Assembly: GCA_964625525.1 (NCBI GenBank)
Contig: CAZVEE010000109.1
Location: 1-9,837, forward strand
Source: CAZVEE01 sp964625525
Lineage (GTDB): Bacteria > Pseudomonadota > Alphaproteobacteria > JAJFIK01
Reading direction: 5' to 3'
Length of the DNA stretch: 9,837 bases
Below the pieces are notes generated by a model. It was not told where the DNA came from. It saw only the letters and a program-made list of their open reading frames with translations, and ran no database searches. Position numbers and translations under genes: made by a program. Of this stretch, positions 1 to 6,147 are shown piece by piece. Position 1 is the first letter of the stretch; each line of letters starts with the position of its first letter.

Positions 1-162
1 GTATTTGCCCTCAGGCAGGCTGCCGGTGTCGTGGAAGAGGCGGCCGACCAGGGTCGACTTGCCGTGGTCCACATGGCCAACGATCACGATGCGGAGCAGG
101 TCACGGATACGCTCGGCGCGTTCGCCGTCGACGGTGGCAAGTTGCAATGATTGGTTCGGCAT
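1..162 (-). CDS. cysN: Sulfate adenylyltransferase large subunit (GTPase), N-terminal 54 residues only
   Basis: The gene is cut by the left edge, so only the first 54 codons are visible. CysN is the GTPase subunit of ATP sulfurylase; with CysD it makes APS from ATP and sulfate, driven by GTP hydrolysis, in the cytoplasm. The visible part carries the P-loop GHVDHGKST (residues 29-37) followed by LVGRLFHDTGSLPEGK, which fits the start of the CysN/EF-Tu-like GTPase fold. The start ATG at 162 follows the cysD stop by 8 nt and has GAGGG about 5 nt upstream, so the two genes are surely co-transcribed and probably translationally coupled. The P-loop is written GHVDHGKST, as in EF-Tu, and not GSVDDGKST as in E. 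coli CysN; I associate this form with a separate CysN clade paired with short CysD proteins. Whether an APS kinase (CysC) domain is fused at the C-terminus cannot be seen. Confidence 0.87.
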   Translation of the reverse strand, partial: MPNQSLQLATVDGERAERIRDLLRIVIVGHVDHGKSTLVGRLFHDTGSLPEGKY

Positions 163-170
163 ATCGTCCC

Positions 171-965
171 TCACATATAACCGTCGCTGCGCAGACGTTC
201 GAAGGCGTCCTCGGACTCATGGTCCATGGCGCGCCCGGCGCGTTCTTCCGTCTTGATCGACTCAAGCTCCTCGATGATCTCTTCGAGATTGGAGGCCGTG
301 CTGTCGATCGGGAAGGTGATGCCGACCTCGCCGAGGGAGCGGAAACGCTTGCCCTCCCGGGCGAAATAAAGCGGAACCACGGGGATGTCCTCGCGCTGAA
401 TGTAGCGCCAGACGTCAAGCTCGGTCCAATGAAGCAGCGGGTGAATCCGGATATGGGTCCCAGGCGGATAATCGGTCTTGTACTGGTCCCAGAACTCGGG
501 CGGCTGGTCGCGGAAATCCCACTGACCCTGTTCGGTCCGCGGGCTGAAAACCCGTTCCTTGGCGCGCATGGCCTGCTCGTCGCGGCGAATGCCGGCGATG
601 AGCCCGCCCAGTTCGTATTTCTTGACCGCTTCTTTCACGCCCTCGGTCTTGCGGGCGGCAAAGCGCGAGGCCGGCGGCAGACTGTCGTCCACGGCCTCGA
701 TGGGCGGGCACTCATCGGCGATGAGATGCAGGCCCCACTCCTTGGCATATTTTTCGCGGAATGCGTAGGTTTCGGGAAACTCCGCGCCCGTGTCCAGGTG
801 CATCACCGGAAAGGGCACATGACCAAAGAAGGCCTTTTTGGCCAGCCAAATCATGACGTTGGAGTCTTTTCCCAGCGACCACAACATGGCGATCTTATCG
901 ATCCGATTGAAAGCCTCTCGCAAAATGAAAATGCTTTGGCTTTCGAGCTGGTCCAACCGGTCCAT
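171..965 (-). CDS. cysD: Sulfate adenylyltransferase small subunit, short form
   Basis: This 264-residue protein is the catalytic ATP sulfurylase subunit (ATP + sulfate to APS). It has the PP-loop SLGKDS (residues 30-35), the core block GIRRDEQAMRAKER (125-138), and the late blocks HPLLHWTELDVWRYI and EEIIEELESIKTEERAGRAMD, all typical of CysD. It is shorter than E. coli CysD (302 aa): about 30 residues are missing between the YFA near residue 202 and RFRSLG (207-212). Where E. coli has LGC followed by WPLTGAVES, this protein has LGEVGITFPIDSTAS, so that cysteine is absent. The ATG at 965 is chosen because AAAGGAG lies 4 nt upstream; the frame stays open to about 1067 but without such a site, and the family begins MDxLxxLE. 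cysN follows after 8 nt. A 209-nt gap separates it from glmM upstream and holds a possible terminator and promoter. A PAPS-reductase role is the alternative, but the cysN partner makes it unlikely. Confidence 0.92.
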   Translation of the reverse strand: MDRLDQLESQSIFILREAFNRIDKIAMLWSLGKDSNVMIWLAKKAFFGHVPFPVMHLDTGAEFPETYAFREKYAKEWGLHLIADECPPIEAVDDSLPPASRFAARKTEGVKEAVKKYELGGLIAGIRRDEQAMRAKERVFSPRTEQGQWDFRDQPPEFWDQYKTDYPPGTHIRIHPLLHWTELDVWRYIQREDIPVVPLYFAREGKRFRSLGEVGITFPIDSTASNLEEIIEELESIKTEERAGRAMDHESEDAFERLRSDGYM

Positions 966-1110
966 GATGCTCCTTTCCTGATCTCTCGGCCGTTGTTCGG
1001 CGGATCGCGCGGCCAGCCATAGGCGGGCACCGCCGTGTGTTCTCGGCAGGGATCCCTTGCGCGACATTTGCGTAGGTAATTCCCCACTTGAGGAAGCACA
1101 ATGGCTGGAA

Positions 1111-1140
1111 ATACTAACGAAACCTGTACAAAAGGTTCAA
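1111..1140 (-). promoter_or_regulatory. Candidate promoter for cysDN
   Basis: Read on the minus strand, TTGAAC (1135-1140), an 18-nt spacer and TAGTAT (1111-1116) give a 4/6 and 4/6 match to the -35 and -10 consensus. It would leave a leader of about 140 nt before cysD. A small dyad, AACCT-N7-AGGTT (1121-1137), lies in the spacer and could be an operator, but it is short and may be chance. The hexamers overlap the candidate glmM terminator hairpin. This is a pattern match only. Confidence 0.3.
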
Positions 1141-1167
1141 AACGCCGGTTTGAGCCGAAATGAACCT
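1130..1167 (-). terminator. Weak hairpin terminator or attenuator after glmM
   Basis: On the minus strand, 7 nt after the glmM stop codon, AGGTTCA (1161-1167) pairs perfectly with TGAACCT (1133-1139) across a 21-nt loop that can form a further CGG/CCG helix. The right arm runs directly into TTTT. The stem is only 7 bp and the T tract is short, so it is probably leaky. It would partly separate glmSM transcription from cysDN. Confidence 0.35.
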
Positions 1168-1174
1168 GTGAATT

Positions 1175-2524
1175 TTACGCGGCGGCTTCGATTTCGGCCG
1201 CGATGGCATCGACCACCGCGCGCACCAAGCCCTCGTCACGCCCCTCGCCCATGACCCGGATCAGAGGTTCGGTGCCGGATGGGCGCACCAGGACCCGGCC
1301 CTCGGCGCCAAGACGGCTTTCCCCGTCCCGAATCGCGCTTTTCACGCGCTGGTGTTCCATGGGCCCGGCGCCCATGCGCGCCACGGGCACATTCTTTAGA
1401 ATCTGAGGCAGCGGATCGAACAGGTGGCACAGTTCATCGGCCGGCCGGCGTTTGGTCATCAAGCATGCGAGCACCTGAAGCGCCGCGATAAGCCCGTCGC
1501 CGGTCGTGGCATAGTCCCCCAGAATAATGTGACCCGATTGTTCTCCGCCCACATTAAAGCCGCCCTGGCGCATGCCTTCGATGACATAGCGGTCGCCCAC
1601 CTTGGTGCGCAGCAGCGACAGCCCATGGCCGCGCAGGAACAGCTCCAAGCCCAGATTGGACATCACGGTGGCCACGAGGCCGCCGCCCTGCAGTCGGCCC
1701 TCCTCATGACGGGTCAGCGTGATCAGCGCCATGATCTGGTCGCCATTGATGATCGTGCCGGTGTTGTCGGCGAGGATCACCCGGTCCGCATCGCCATCAA
1801 GGGCAATGCCAAGATCCGCGCCGGTCTGGCGCACGGTTTCGCACATGAGCTGGGGTGAGGTGGAGCCGCAATTGCCGTTGATGTTGAAGCCGTCCGGCTC
1901 CACACCGAGCTGAATGACGTCTGCGCCCAACTCCCACAACACCGCCGGGGCCACCTTGTAAGCGGCCCCATGGGCGCAATCGATGACGATTTTCAGGCCC
2001 TCAAGGGTCAGGTGACGCGGAAAGGTGCTTTTGGCGAACTCAATGTAGCGTGCCTGGGAGTCATCGACCCGTTTGGCCCGCCCCAACTGATCCGGCGGCG
2101 GAAGATCTTCAAGCGACCCTTTGGCCACGAGGCTTTCGATCTCGCGTTCGGCATCATCGGATAATTTGTATCCGTCCGGACCGAACAGCTTGATGCCATT
2201 GTCCTCATAGGAATTATGCGAAGCGGAGAGCATCACGCCCAAATCGGCGCGTAAGGACCGGGTCATCATGGCCACGGCCGGCGTCGGCAGCGGGCCGAAC
2301 AGGAACACATCCATGCCCATGGCCGTAAAGCCCGCCGTGAGGGCCGGCTCCAGCATATAACCCGACAGGCGAGTGTCCTTGCCGATCACGACCCGGTGGC
2401 GATGATCGCCGCGAATGAACCGCCGCCCCGCGGCCATGCCCACGAGCAGGGCCGTCTGCGCGTCCATGGGCGGGGTATTGGTCCGCCCGCGGATGCCATC
2501 CGTGCCGAAGAGCTTTTTGGTCAA
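1175..2524 (-). CDS. glmM: Phosphoglucosamine mutase
   Basis: GlmM converts glucosamine-6-phosphate to glucosamine-1-phosphate, the second step toward UDP-GlcNAc for peptidoglycan, LPS and other polysaccharides. The 449-residue length is normal for the family. Visible landmarks are the N-terminal KLFGTDGIRGRTN, the phosphoserine loop SASHN with the catalytic serine at 102, the metal-binding DGDADR (243-248), the sugar-recognition segment GGEQSGH and the phosphate-binding loop RPSGTEPLIRV (414-424). The start is TTG at 2524: it is the only start that gives the family N-terminus, and GGAG lies 8 nt upstream. The nearby ATG (2527-2529) is out of frame and stops after two codons. The gene lies 48 nt downstream of glmS on the same strand and is very probably co-transcribed with it. 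The more common ftsH-folP-glmM arrangement is not seen. GlmU, needed for the last two steps, is not in the window. Confidence 0.97.
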   Translation of the reverse strand: MTKKLFGTDGIRGRTNTPPMDAQTALLVGMAAGRRFIRGDHRHRVVIGKDTRLSGYMLEPALTAGFTAMGMDVFLFGPLPTPAVAMMTRSLRADLGVMLSASHNSYEDNGIKLFGPDGYKLSDDAEREIESLVAKGSLEDLPPPDQLGRAKRVDDSQARYIEFAKSTFPRHLTLEGLKIVIDCAHGAAYKVAPAVLWELGADVIQLGVEPDGFNINGNCGSTSPQLMCETVRQTGADLGIALDGDADRVILADNTGTIINGDQIMALITLTRHEEGRLQGGGLVATVMSNLGLELFLRGHGLSLLRTKVGDRYVIEGMRQGGFNVGGEQSGHIILGDYATTGDGLIAALQVLACLMTKRRPADELCHLFDPLPQILKNVPVARMGAGPMEHQRVKSAIRDGESRLGAEGRVLVRPSGTEPLIRVMGEGRDEGLVRAVVDAIAAEIEAAA

Positions 2525-2536
2525 AGCATCGTCTCC
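2522..2536 (-). promoter_or_regulatory. glmM ribosome binding site and TTG start overlapped by a two-codon ORF
   Basis: The minus strand reads GGAG (2533-2536), an 8-nt spacer, then TTG (2522-2524), the glmM start. Inside the spacer is an ATG (2527-2529) that opens ATG CTT TGA; its stop overlaps the TTG start. An in-frame upstream ATG makes the alternative peptide METML before the same stop. The arrangement would permit termination-reinitiation or start-site competition. Confidence 0.5.
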
Positions 2537-2572
2537 ATGATGCCGCGCACCCTCAGGGTGCCGGCGCCGGCC
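2525..2572 (-). repeat. glmS-glmM intergenic palindromes
   Basis: The 48-nt gap contains two adjacent self-complementary stretches: a 13-nt element CACCCT-C-AGGGTG (2548-2560, plus strand) and a 12-nt GCCGGCGCCGGC (2560-2571). In RNA either can form a short GC-rich hairpin. No T tract follows, so I do not call a terminator; they may tune the relative expression or mRNA stability of glmS and glmM, which is inference. Confidence 0.4.
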
Positions 2573-4393
2573 CTATTCGACCGTGACCGACTTGGCGAGA
2601 TTGCGGGGCTGGTCCACGTCGGTGCCCTTCGCGACGGCCGTCCAATAGGCTAGCTGCTGCATGGGAATGGCGTAAACAAGCGGCGTGATCAGGGGATGCA
2701 CCTTGGGCACCTCAAGGGTGCGCCAGGCCCGGTCGCCGGCTTCACGAATGCCATCGGCGTCCGACACCAGGATGACCCGGCCGCCTCGGGCGATGACTTC
2801 CTCCATGCCGGAGATGGTCTTGGAGAAAAGGGCATCCGACGGCGCCAGGATAACGACCGGCACCTCCTCATCGATGAGCGCGATGGGCCCGTGCTTGAGT
2901 TCGCCGGCCGCATAGCCCTCGGCATGGATGTAGGAGATTTCCTTGAGCTTCAACGCCCCTTCAAGCGCGATGGGATAGGTGATCCCGCGCCCGATATAGA
3001 GCACGTCGCGGGCCTTCGAAATCTCATGTCCCAGCGCCTCGTAGATCTCCTCATGGTCGAGGGCCTTGGCGATACCGCCCGGCGCCTCCAGCAGATGGCG
3101 CGTCAGATCGGCTTCGCTTTCCCGGTCGAGCACGCCCCGGTCGCGCCCCGCCGCAATGGCAAGGGCCGCCAGAACCGACAACTGACACGTGAAGGCTTTC
3201 GTTGAGGCCACACCAATCTCGGGGCCCGCGAATGTGGGCAGGACCCGGTCCGCCTCCCGCGCCATGGTGGACTCCGGTACGTTCACGACCGCCACCGTCT
3301 CGGCCGCCTCGCCTTTGCAGTAGCGCAAGGCCGCTAGGGTATCGGCCGTCTCGCCGGACTGGGAAATGAACAGGCCCTTGCTGCCTGGGATGATCAGCGG
3401 CTCGCGGTAGCGGAATTCGGAGGCCACATCGAGATCGACCGGCAGGCGGGCCATCTTCTCGAACCAGTAGCGGGCCACGAGACCGGCGTAAAAGGCCGTG
3501 CCGCAGGCGGAGATATTCAGCATGGGGACGCCCTTGAAGTTCAGGGCATCGGGCAAACCGATCTGGTCCGTGACCGCATCGAGATAGAAGCTGAGCGTAT
3601 GGCCCACGGCTTCGGCCTGCTCGTGGATTTCCTTCGCCATGAAGTGGCGATAATTGTCCTTACCCACCAGATTGGGTGAGATGCTGGTTACTTTCACGGC
3701 CCGTTTTGCCGGTCCGCCCGAGGCGTCCCGCAGTTCAGCGCCATTGCGGCTGAGGATGACCCAGTCGCCTTCGTCGAGATAGGCCACCCGCCGGGTCACA
3801 CCGGCAAGGCCAATGGCATCCGAGCCCAGATACATCTCGTCTTCGCCGTAGCCGACCACCAGCGGGCTGCCCCGGCGCGCACCGATCATCAGTTCCTCTT
3901 CGCCCTCGAAAATGACGGCAAGGGCGAAAGCCCCGTGGAGCTGGTCGAACGTTTTCTGGACGCTGGCCTCTGGGCTGTCCCCTTGCTCGCGCTGGCGCGC
4001 GATCAGTTGGGCAATCACCTCGCTATCCGTGTCGGTTTCGAATGCGACGCCGTCGGCTTCGAGCCGGCTGCGCAGATCGCGGAAATTCTCAATGATGCCG
4101 TTGTGGACAAGACCCACATCGCGCACCTGGTGAGGGTGGGCATTGCGCACGGACGGTGCGCCATGGGTGGCCCAGCGGGTGTGACCAATGCCCACCCGCC
4201 CTTCAAGGGGCTGATCAGCGAGCACGGTGTCGAGGCTGGCCAGCTTGCCCACCGCCCGGCGCCGGTCGAGGCGGCCGTCATGGATGGTGGCGATACCGGC
4301 GGAGTCGTATCCGCGATACTCAAGATGTTGGAGCGCGCCCAAGAGCCGTGGAACCACCGGCGTCTGACCAAGAATGCCTACAATACCGCACAT
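2573..4393 (-). CDS. glmS: Glutamine--fructose-6-phosphate aminotransferase (isomerizing)
   Basis: GlmS makes glucosamine-6-phosphate and glutamate from fructose-6-phosphate and glutamine, the committing step of amino-sugar synthesis. The 606-residue length matches E. coli (609). The protein begins MCGIVGILG, so after removal of Met the N-terminal nucleophile cysteine is Cys2. The class II glutaminase domain shows GHTRWATHG (70-78), HNG (97-99) and a conserved aspartate near 123. Two SIS domains follow, with SACGTAFYAG (295-304), ISQSGETADT (343-352), the ASTKAF block (396-401) and ELKHGP (498-503). The C-terminus DQPRNLAKSVTVE is canonical, with Lys601 corresponding to the fructose-binding lysine. 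The ATG at 4393 is fixed by Cys2. The Shine-Dalgarno signal is poor: GAGG lies about 14 nt away and TAGG about 7 nt away. It is the first gene of the leftward glmS-glmM cluster and is divergent from uxs. Confidence 0.98.
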   Translation of the reverse strand: MCGIVGILGQTPVVPRLLGALQHLEYRGYDSAGIATIHDGRLDRRRAVGKLASLDTVLADQPLEGRVGIGHTRWATHGAPSVRNAHPHQVRDVGLVHNGIIENFRDLRSRLEADGVAFETDTDSEVIAQLIARQREQGDSPEASVQKTFDQLHGAFALAVIFEGEEELMIGARRGSPLVVGYGEDEMYLGSDAIGLAGVTRRVAYLDEGDWVILSRNGAELRDASGGPAKRAVKVTSISPNLVGKDNYRHFMAKEIHEQAEAVGHTLSFYLDAVTDQIGLPDALNFKGVPMLNISACGTAFYAGLVARYWFEKMARLPVDLDVASEFRYREPLIIPGSKGLFISQSGETADTLAALRYCKGEAAETVAVVNVPESTMAREADRVLPTFAGPEIGVASTKAFTCQLSVLAALAIAAGRDRGVLDRESEADLTRHLLEAPGGIAKALDHEEIYEALGHEISKARDVLYIGRGITYPIALEGALKLKEISYIHAEGYAAGELKHGPIALIDEEVPVVILAPSDALFSKTISGMEEVIARGGRVILVSDADGIREAGDRAWRTLEVPKVHPLITPLVYAIPMQQLAYWTAVAKGTDVDQPRNLAKSVTVE

Positions 4394-4746
4394 TACGCCT
4401 ACTCATCCTCACATGCTGCGCTGCACATTACCCCCTCGGGAACGGCGTACTCCACAGTTCGCGCTATCACAATCCTTCAGCGCTTAACATGTTGTTGCCG
4501 TTCTCCCTCAAACTGTGAACCGGTCCAAGCGCCATGCGATGCCCGTGCCTTCTCATGGACACACGCGGGCAGGCAGGGTACCGAGAGGGCGCACAAAAGG
4601 CGGCGACCGGGACGACCACGCCCCGGCAACGCGGGCCGGCATCGGGTATTCGGGGGATTTAGCGCTGAAAAGCGGCGGGCCTTTGCCCAGACCGCGACGG
4701 AACTGGTCCGTTGTCGACGTCGGGGCGCCACTACGGGATTCAAACG
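4394..4746. other. Divergent intergenic region between glmS and uxs
   Basis: This 353-bp stretch has no convincing gene; open frames here are arginine-rich with no family resemblance. It must hold the leftward glmS promoter and probably the rightward uxs promoter. The best leftward match I find is TTGAGG (4506-4511), a 16-nt spacer and TGTTAA (4484-4489) on the minus strand, which is weak. No good sigma-70 match was found for uxs. Just before uxs lie two consecutive plus-strand hairpins: GCGG/CCGC enclosing GGGC-CTTT-GCCC (4672-4695), and ACGGA-ACTGG-TCCGT (4697-4711). They end 35 nt before the start codon and may belong to the uxs leader. Confidence 0.5.
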
Positions 4747-5757
4747 ATGATGCAAGCGTTTAAGCGTATTCTAGTGACGGGGGGAGCCGGCTTTATCGGT
4801 TCTTATGTTTGCGAGCGGCTGCTCGCACAGGGTCATGAAGTGCTGTGTGTCGACAATTTCTTCACCGGCACGCGCCGCAACCTGCACCACCTTCTTTCCG
4901 ACCCCAATTTCGAATTGCTGCGCCACGATGTGACAATGCCCCTCTTTGTTGAGGTGGATGAGGTCTACAATCTGGCGTGTCCAGCCTCTCCCGTGCACTA
5001 TCAGTTCGATCCCGTCCAGACGACCAAGACGAGCGTGCACGGCGCCATCAACATGCTCGGGCTCGCCAAGCGCCTGAAAATTCCGATCCTCCAGGCGTCG
5101 ACCAGCGAGGTCTATGGGGATCCCACCGTCCATCCGCAGCCTGAAGAGTATTGGGGGCACGTCAACCCCATCGGCGTGCGCGCCTGCTACGACGAGGGCA
5201 AGCGCTGCGCGGAAACCTTGTTTTTCGACTATCACCGGCAGTTCAACCTGTCGATCAAGGTCGCGCGGATCTTCAACACCTATGGGCCGCGCATGCAGGC
5301 CAATGACGGCCGGGTGGTCTCCAACTTCATCGTGCAGGCCTTGCGCGGCGAACCCATCACAATCTATGGCACCGGCGCCCAGACCCGGTCCTTCTGCTTT
5401 GTTGAAGACCTGGTCGAAGGCCTGATCCGCCTCATGAACACGCCCGCCGAAGTGACCGGACCCATCAATCTGGGCAATCCCAACGAATTCACGATCCGGG
5501 AGCTGGCCGAACTCGTCGTCGAGGTCGTAGGCTCGAAATCGAAGGTGGAGTATCTGCCCCTGCCCGCCGACGATCCCAAACAGCGCCAGCCGGACATCAC
5601 CAAGGCGCGCAAGTTCCTCGACTGGTCTCCCAATGTGGAGCTGCGCGCCGGCGTCGAAAAGACAGTGGCCTATTTCGACGAGCAGATGCGCCGCAATCTT
5701 CTGCAGGGCATCCCAAGCCGCACACCGATTAATCTGTCAGGCGCCAAGAGCACCTGA
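4747..5757 (+). CDS. uxs: UDP-glucuronate decarboxylase (UDP-xylose synthase)
   Basis: This 336-residue extended short-chain dehydrogenase most likely converts UDP-glucuronate to UDP-xylose with bound NAD+ in the cytoplasm. It has the Rossmann motif TGGAGFIG (11-18) and the catalytic set in ASTSEVYGDP (Thr118, Ser119, Glu121), with Tyr148 and Lys152 in YDEGK. The family-specific blocks YNLACPASPVHYQ (74-86), YWGHVNPIG and RSFCFVEDLVEGL separate it from GalE and from dTDP-glucose dehydratases. The start is ambiguous: ATG at 4747 or the next codon at 4750, both after a weak GGGA. A TTG at 4711 would add 12 residues with no homology-like content and no ribosome binding site. The C-terminal ~20 residues (RRNLLQ to AKST) run slightly past the usual family end. 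It needs UDP-glucose dehydrogenase, which is not in the window. A terminator lies 25 nt after the stop, so it is probably transcribed separately from galE. Confidence 0.93.
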   Translation: MMQAFKRILVTGGAGFIGSYVCERLLAQGHEVLCVDNFFTGTRRNLHHLLSDPNFELLRHDVTMPLFVEVDEVYNLACPASPVHYQFDPVQTTKTSVHGAINMLGLAKRLKIPILQASTSEVYGDPTVHPQPEEYWGHVNPIGVRACYDEGKRCAETLFFDYHRQFNLSIKVARIFNTYGPRMQANDGRVVSNFIVQALRGEPITIYGTGAQTRSFCFVEDLVEGLIRLMNTPAEVTGPINLGNPNEFTIRELAELVVEVVGSKSKVEYLPLPADDPKQRQPDITKARKFLDWSPNVELRAGVEKTVAYFDEQMRRNLLQGIPSRTPINLSGAKST

Positions 5758-5782
5758 CCGCGCCCGTACCGAGCGCTTTTTG

Positions 5783-5812
5783 AAGGCCGCGCCGACCCGC
5801 GCGGCCTTTTTT
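5783..5812 (+). terminator. Rho-independent terminator of uxs
   Basis: A perfect 10-bp stem, AAGGCCGCGC (5783-5792) and GCGCGGCCTT (5799-5808), closes a 6-nt loop and runs into six T residues (5807-5812). It starts 25 nt after the uxs stop codon. This is the clearest terminator in the window and implies that galE has its own promoter. Confidence 0.93.
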
Positions 5813-6147
5813 ATGTTCGCTTTTAGGGCGCGTGGCGATACATCCGCAACGCGCTCACGGGCCGCGACCGCGGCCCGGCGCCTTTGTGCCGACCAGCTCC
5901 ATACGGACCATAGGTGCACTGTGGATCGATCAAAATCGGGACAGTGCAAAAGCCAAAGACCCGTCCGCGATTTCGATTCAAATAAGTCTTTCTTAAACGC
6001 CGTCCCGTCACACTTACCGTGAAAGAGGTTCCTTTGGGCGGTGGGCATCCGGAGGAACGCACCGCCCCTGTCAGGACAACGCACGCGGCGTCAAGCCGCC
6101 CGGGACAGGGCTTTTGGGGCCAACATAGCGGGGGCGGGAGCAGTTTC
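5813..6147. other. Intergenic region upstream of galE
   Basis: After the uxs terminator, 335 bp remain before galE with no supported gene. The left part holds a GC-rich palindrome, GGGCCGCG-AC-CGCGGCCC (5859-5876). The centre (about 5930-6000) is clearly more AT-rich and is the likely promoter zone, though I find no good -35/-10 pair. The right part holds the hairpin pair listed separately. The galE frame is open back to a GTG at 6019, but that upstream segment does not look like protein and its bases are explained by the hairpins. Confidence 0.5.
6036..6115 (+). promoter_or_regulatory. Two-hairpin structured leader before galE
   Basis: Hairpin A has a perfect 8-bp stem, GGGCGGTG (6036-6043) with CACCGCCC (6060-6067), and a 16-nt loop that exposes GGAGG (6051-6055). 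Hairpin B has an outer 7-bp stem, CCCTGTC (6066-6072) with GACAGGG (6104-6110), an inner stem GCGGC/GCCGC (6085-6089, 6095-6099), and is followed by CTTTT (6111-6115). The two outer stems share bases 6066-6067. The element ends 32 nt before the galE ATG. It could be a 5' leader control element, an attenuator or a small RNA; I do not recognise it as a known riboswitch class. Confidence 0.4.

Noticed and set aside
147..1022. Long plus-strand open frame opposite cysD
   Set aside because: It lies antisense to a clear CysD protein; the high GC content keeps the opposite frame open. Its translation matches no family I know.
966..1067. N-terminal extension of CysD to position 1067
   Set aside because: The ATG at 965 has a strong AAAGGAG site and matches the family N-terminus; the upstream codons look like leader sequence.
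4394..4746. A glmS self-cleaving riboswitch upstream of glmS
   Set aside because: That ribozyme is known from Firmicutes and relatives. I saw none of its conserved core in this spacer, and the host appears to be an alphaproteobacterium.
4477..4755. Minus-strand open frame of 92 codons in the glmS-uxs spacer
   Set aside because: The product is arginine-rich and of low complexity, shows no family motif and overlaps the uxs start. It is probably noncoding.
6036..6067. Signal recognition particle RNA apical loop
   Set aside because: The loop reads TCCGGAGGAACGCAC, which recalls the SRP core TCCGGAAGGAAGCAG, but it is one base short in the tetraloop region and the following bases differ. The flanks do not form the long rod-like helix of SRP RNA. 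A covariance search would settle it.
6019..6147. N-terminal extension of GalE from a GTG at 6019
   Set aside because: The extra 43 residues are unlike any GalE N-terminus. The ATG at 6148 has a GGGAG site and gives the canonical Rossmann start.
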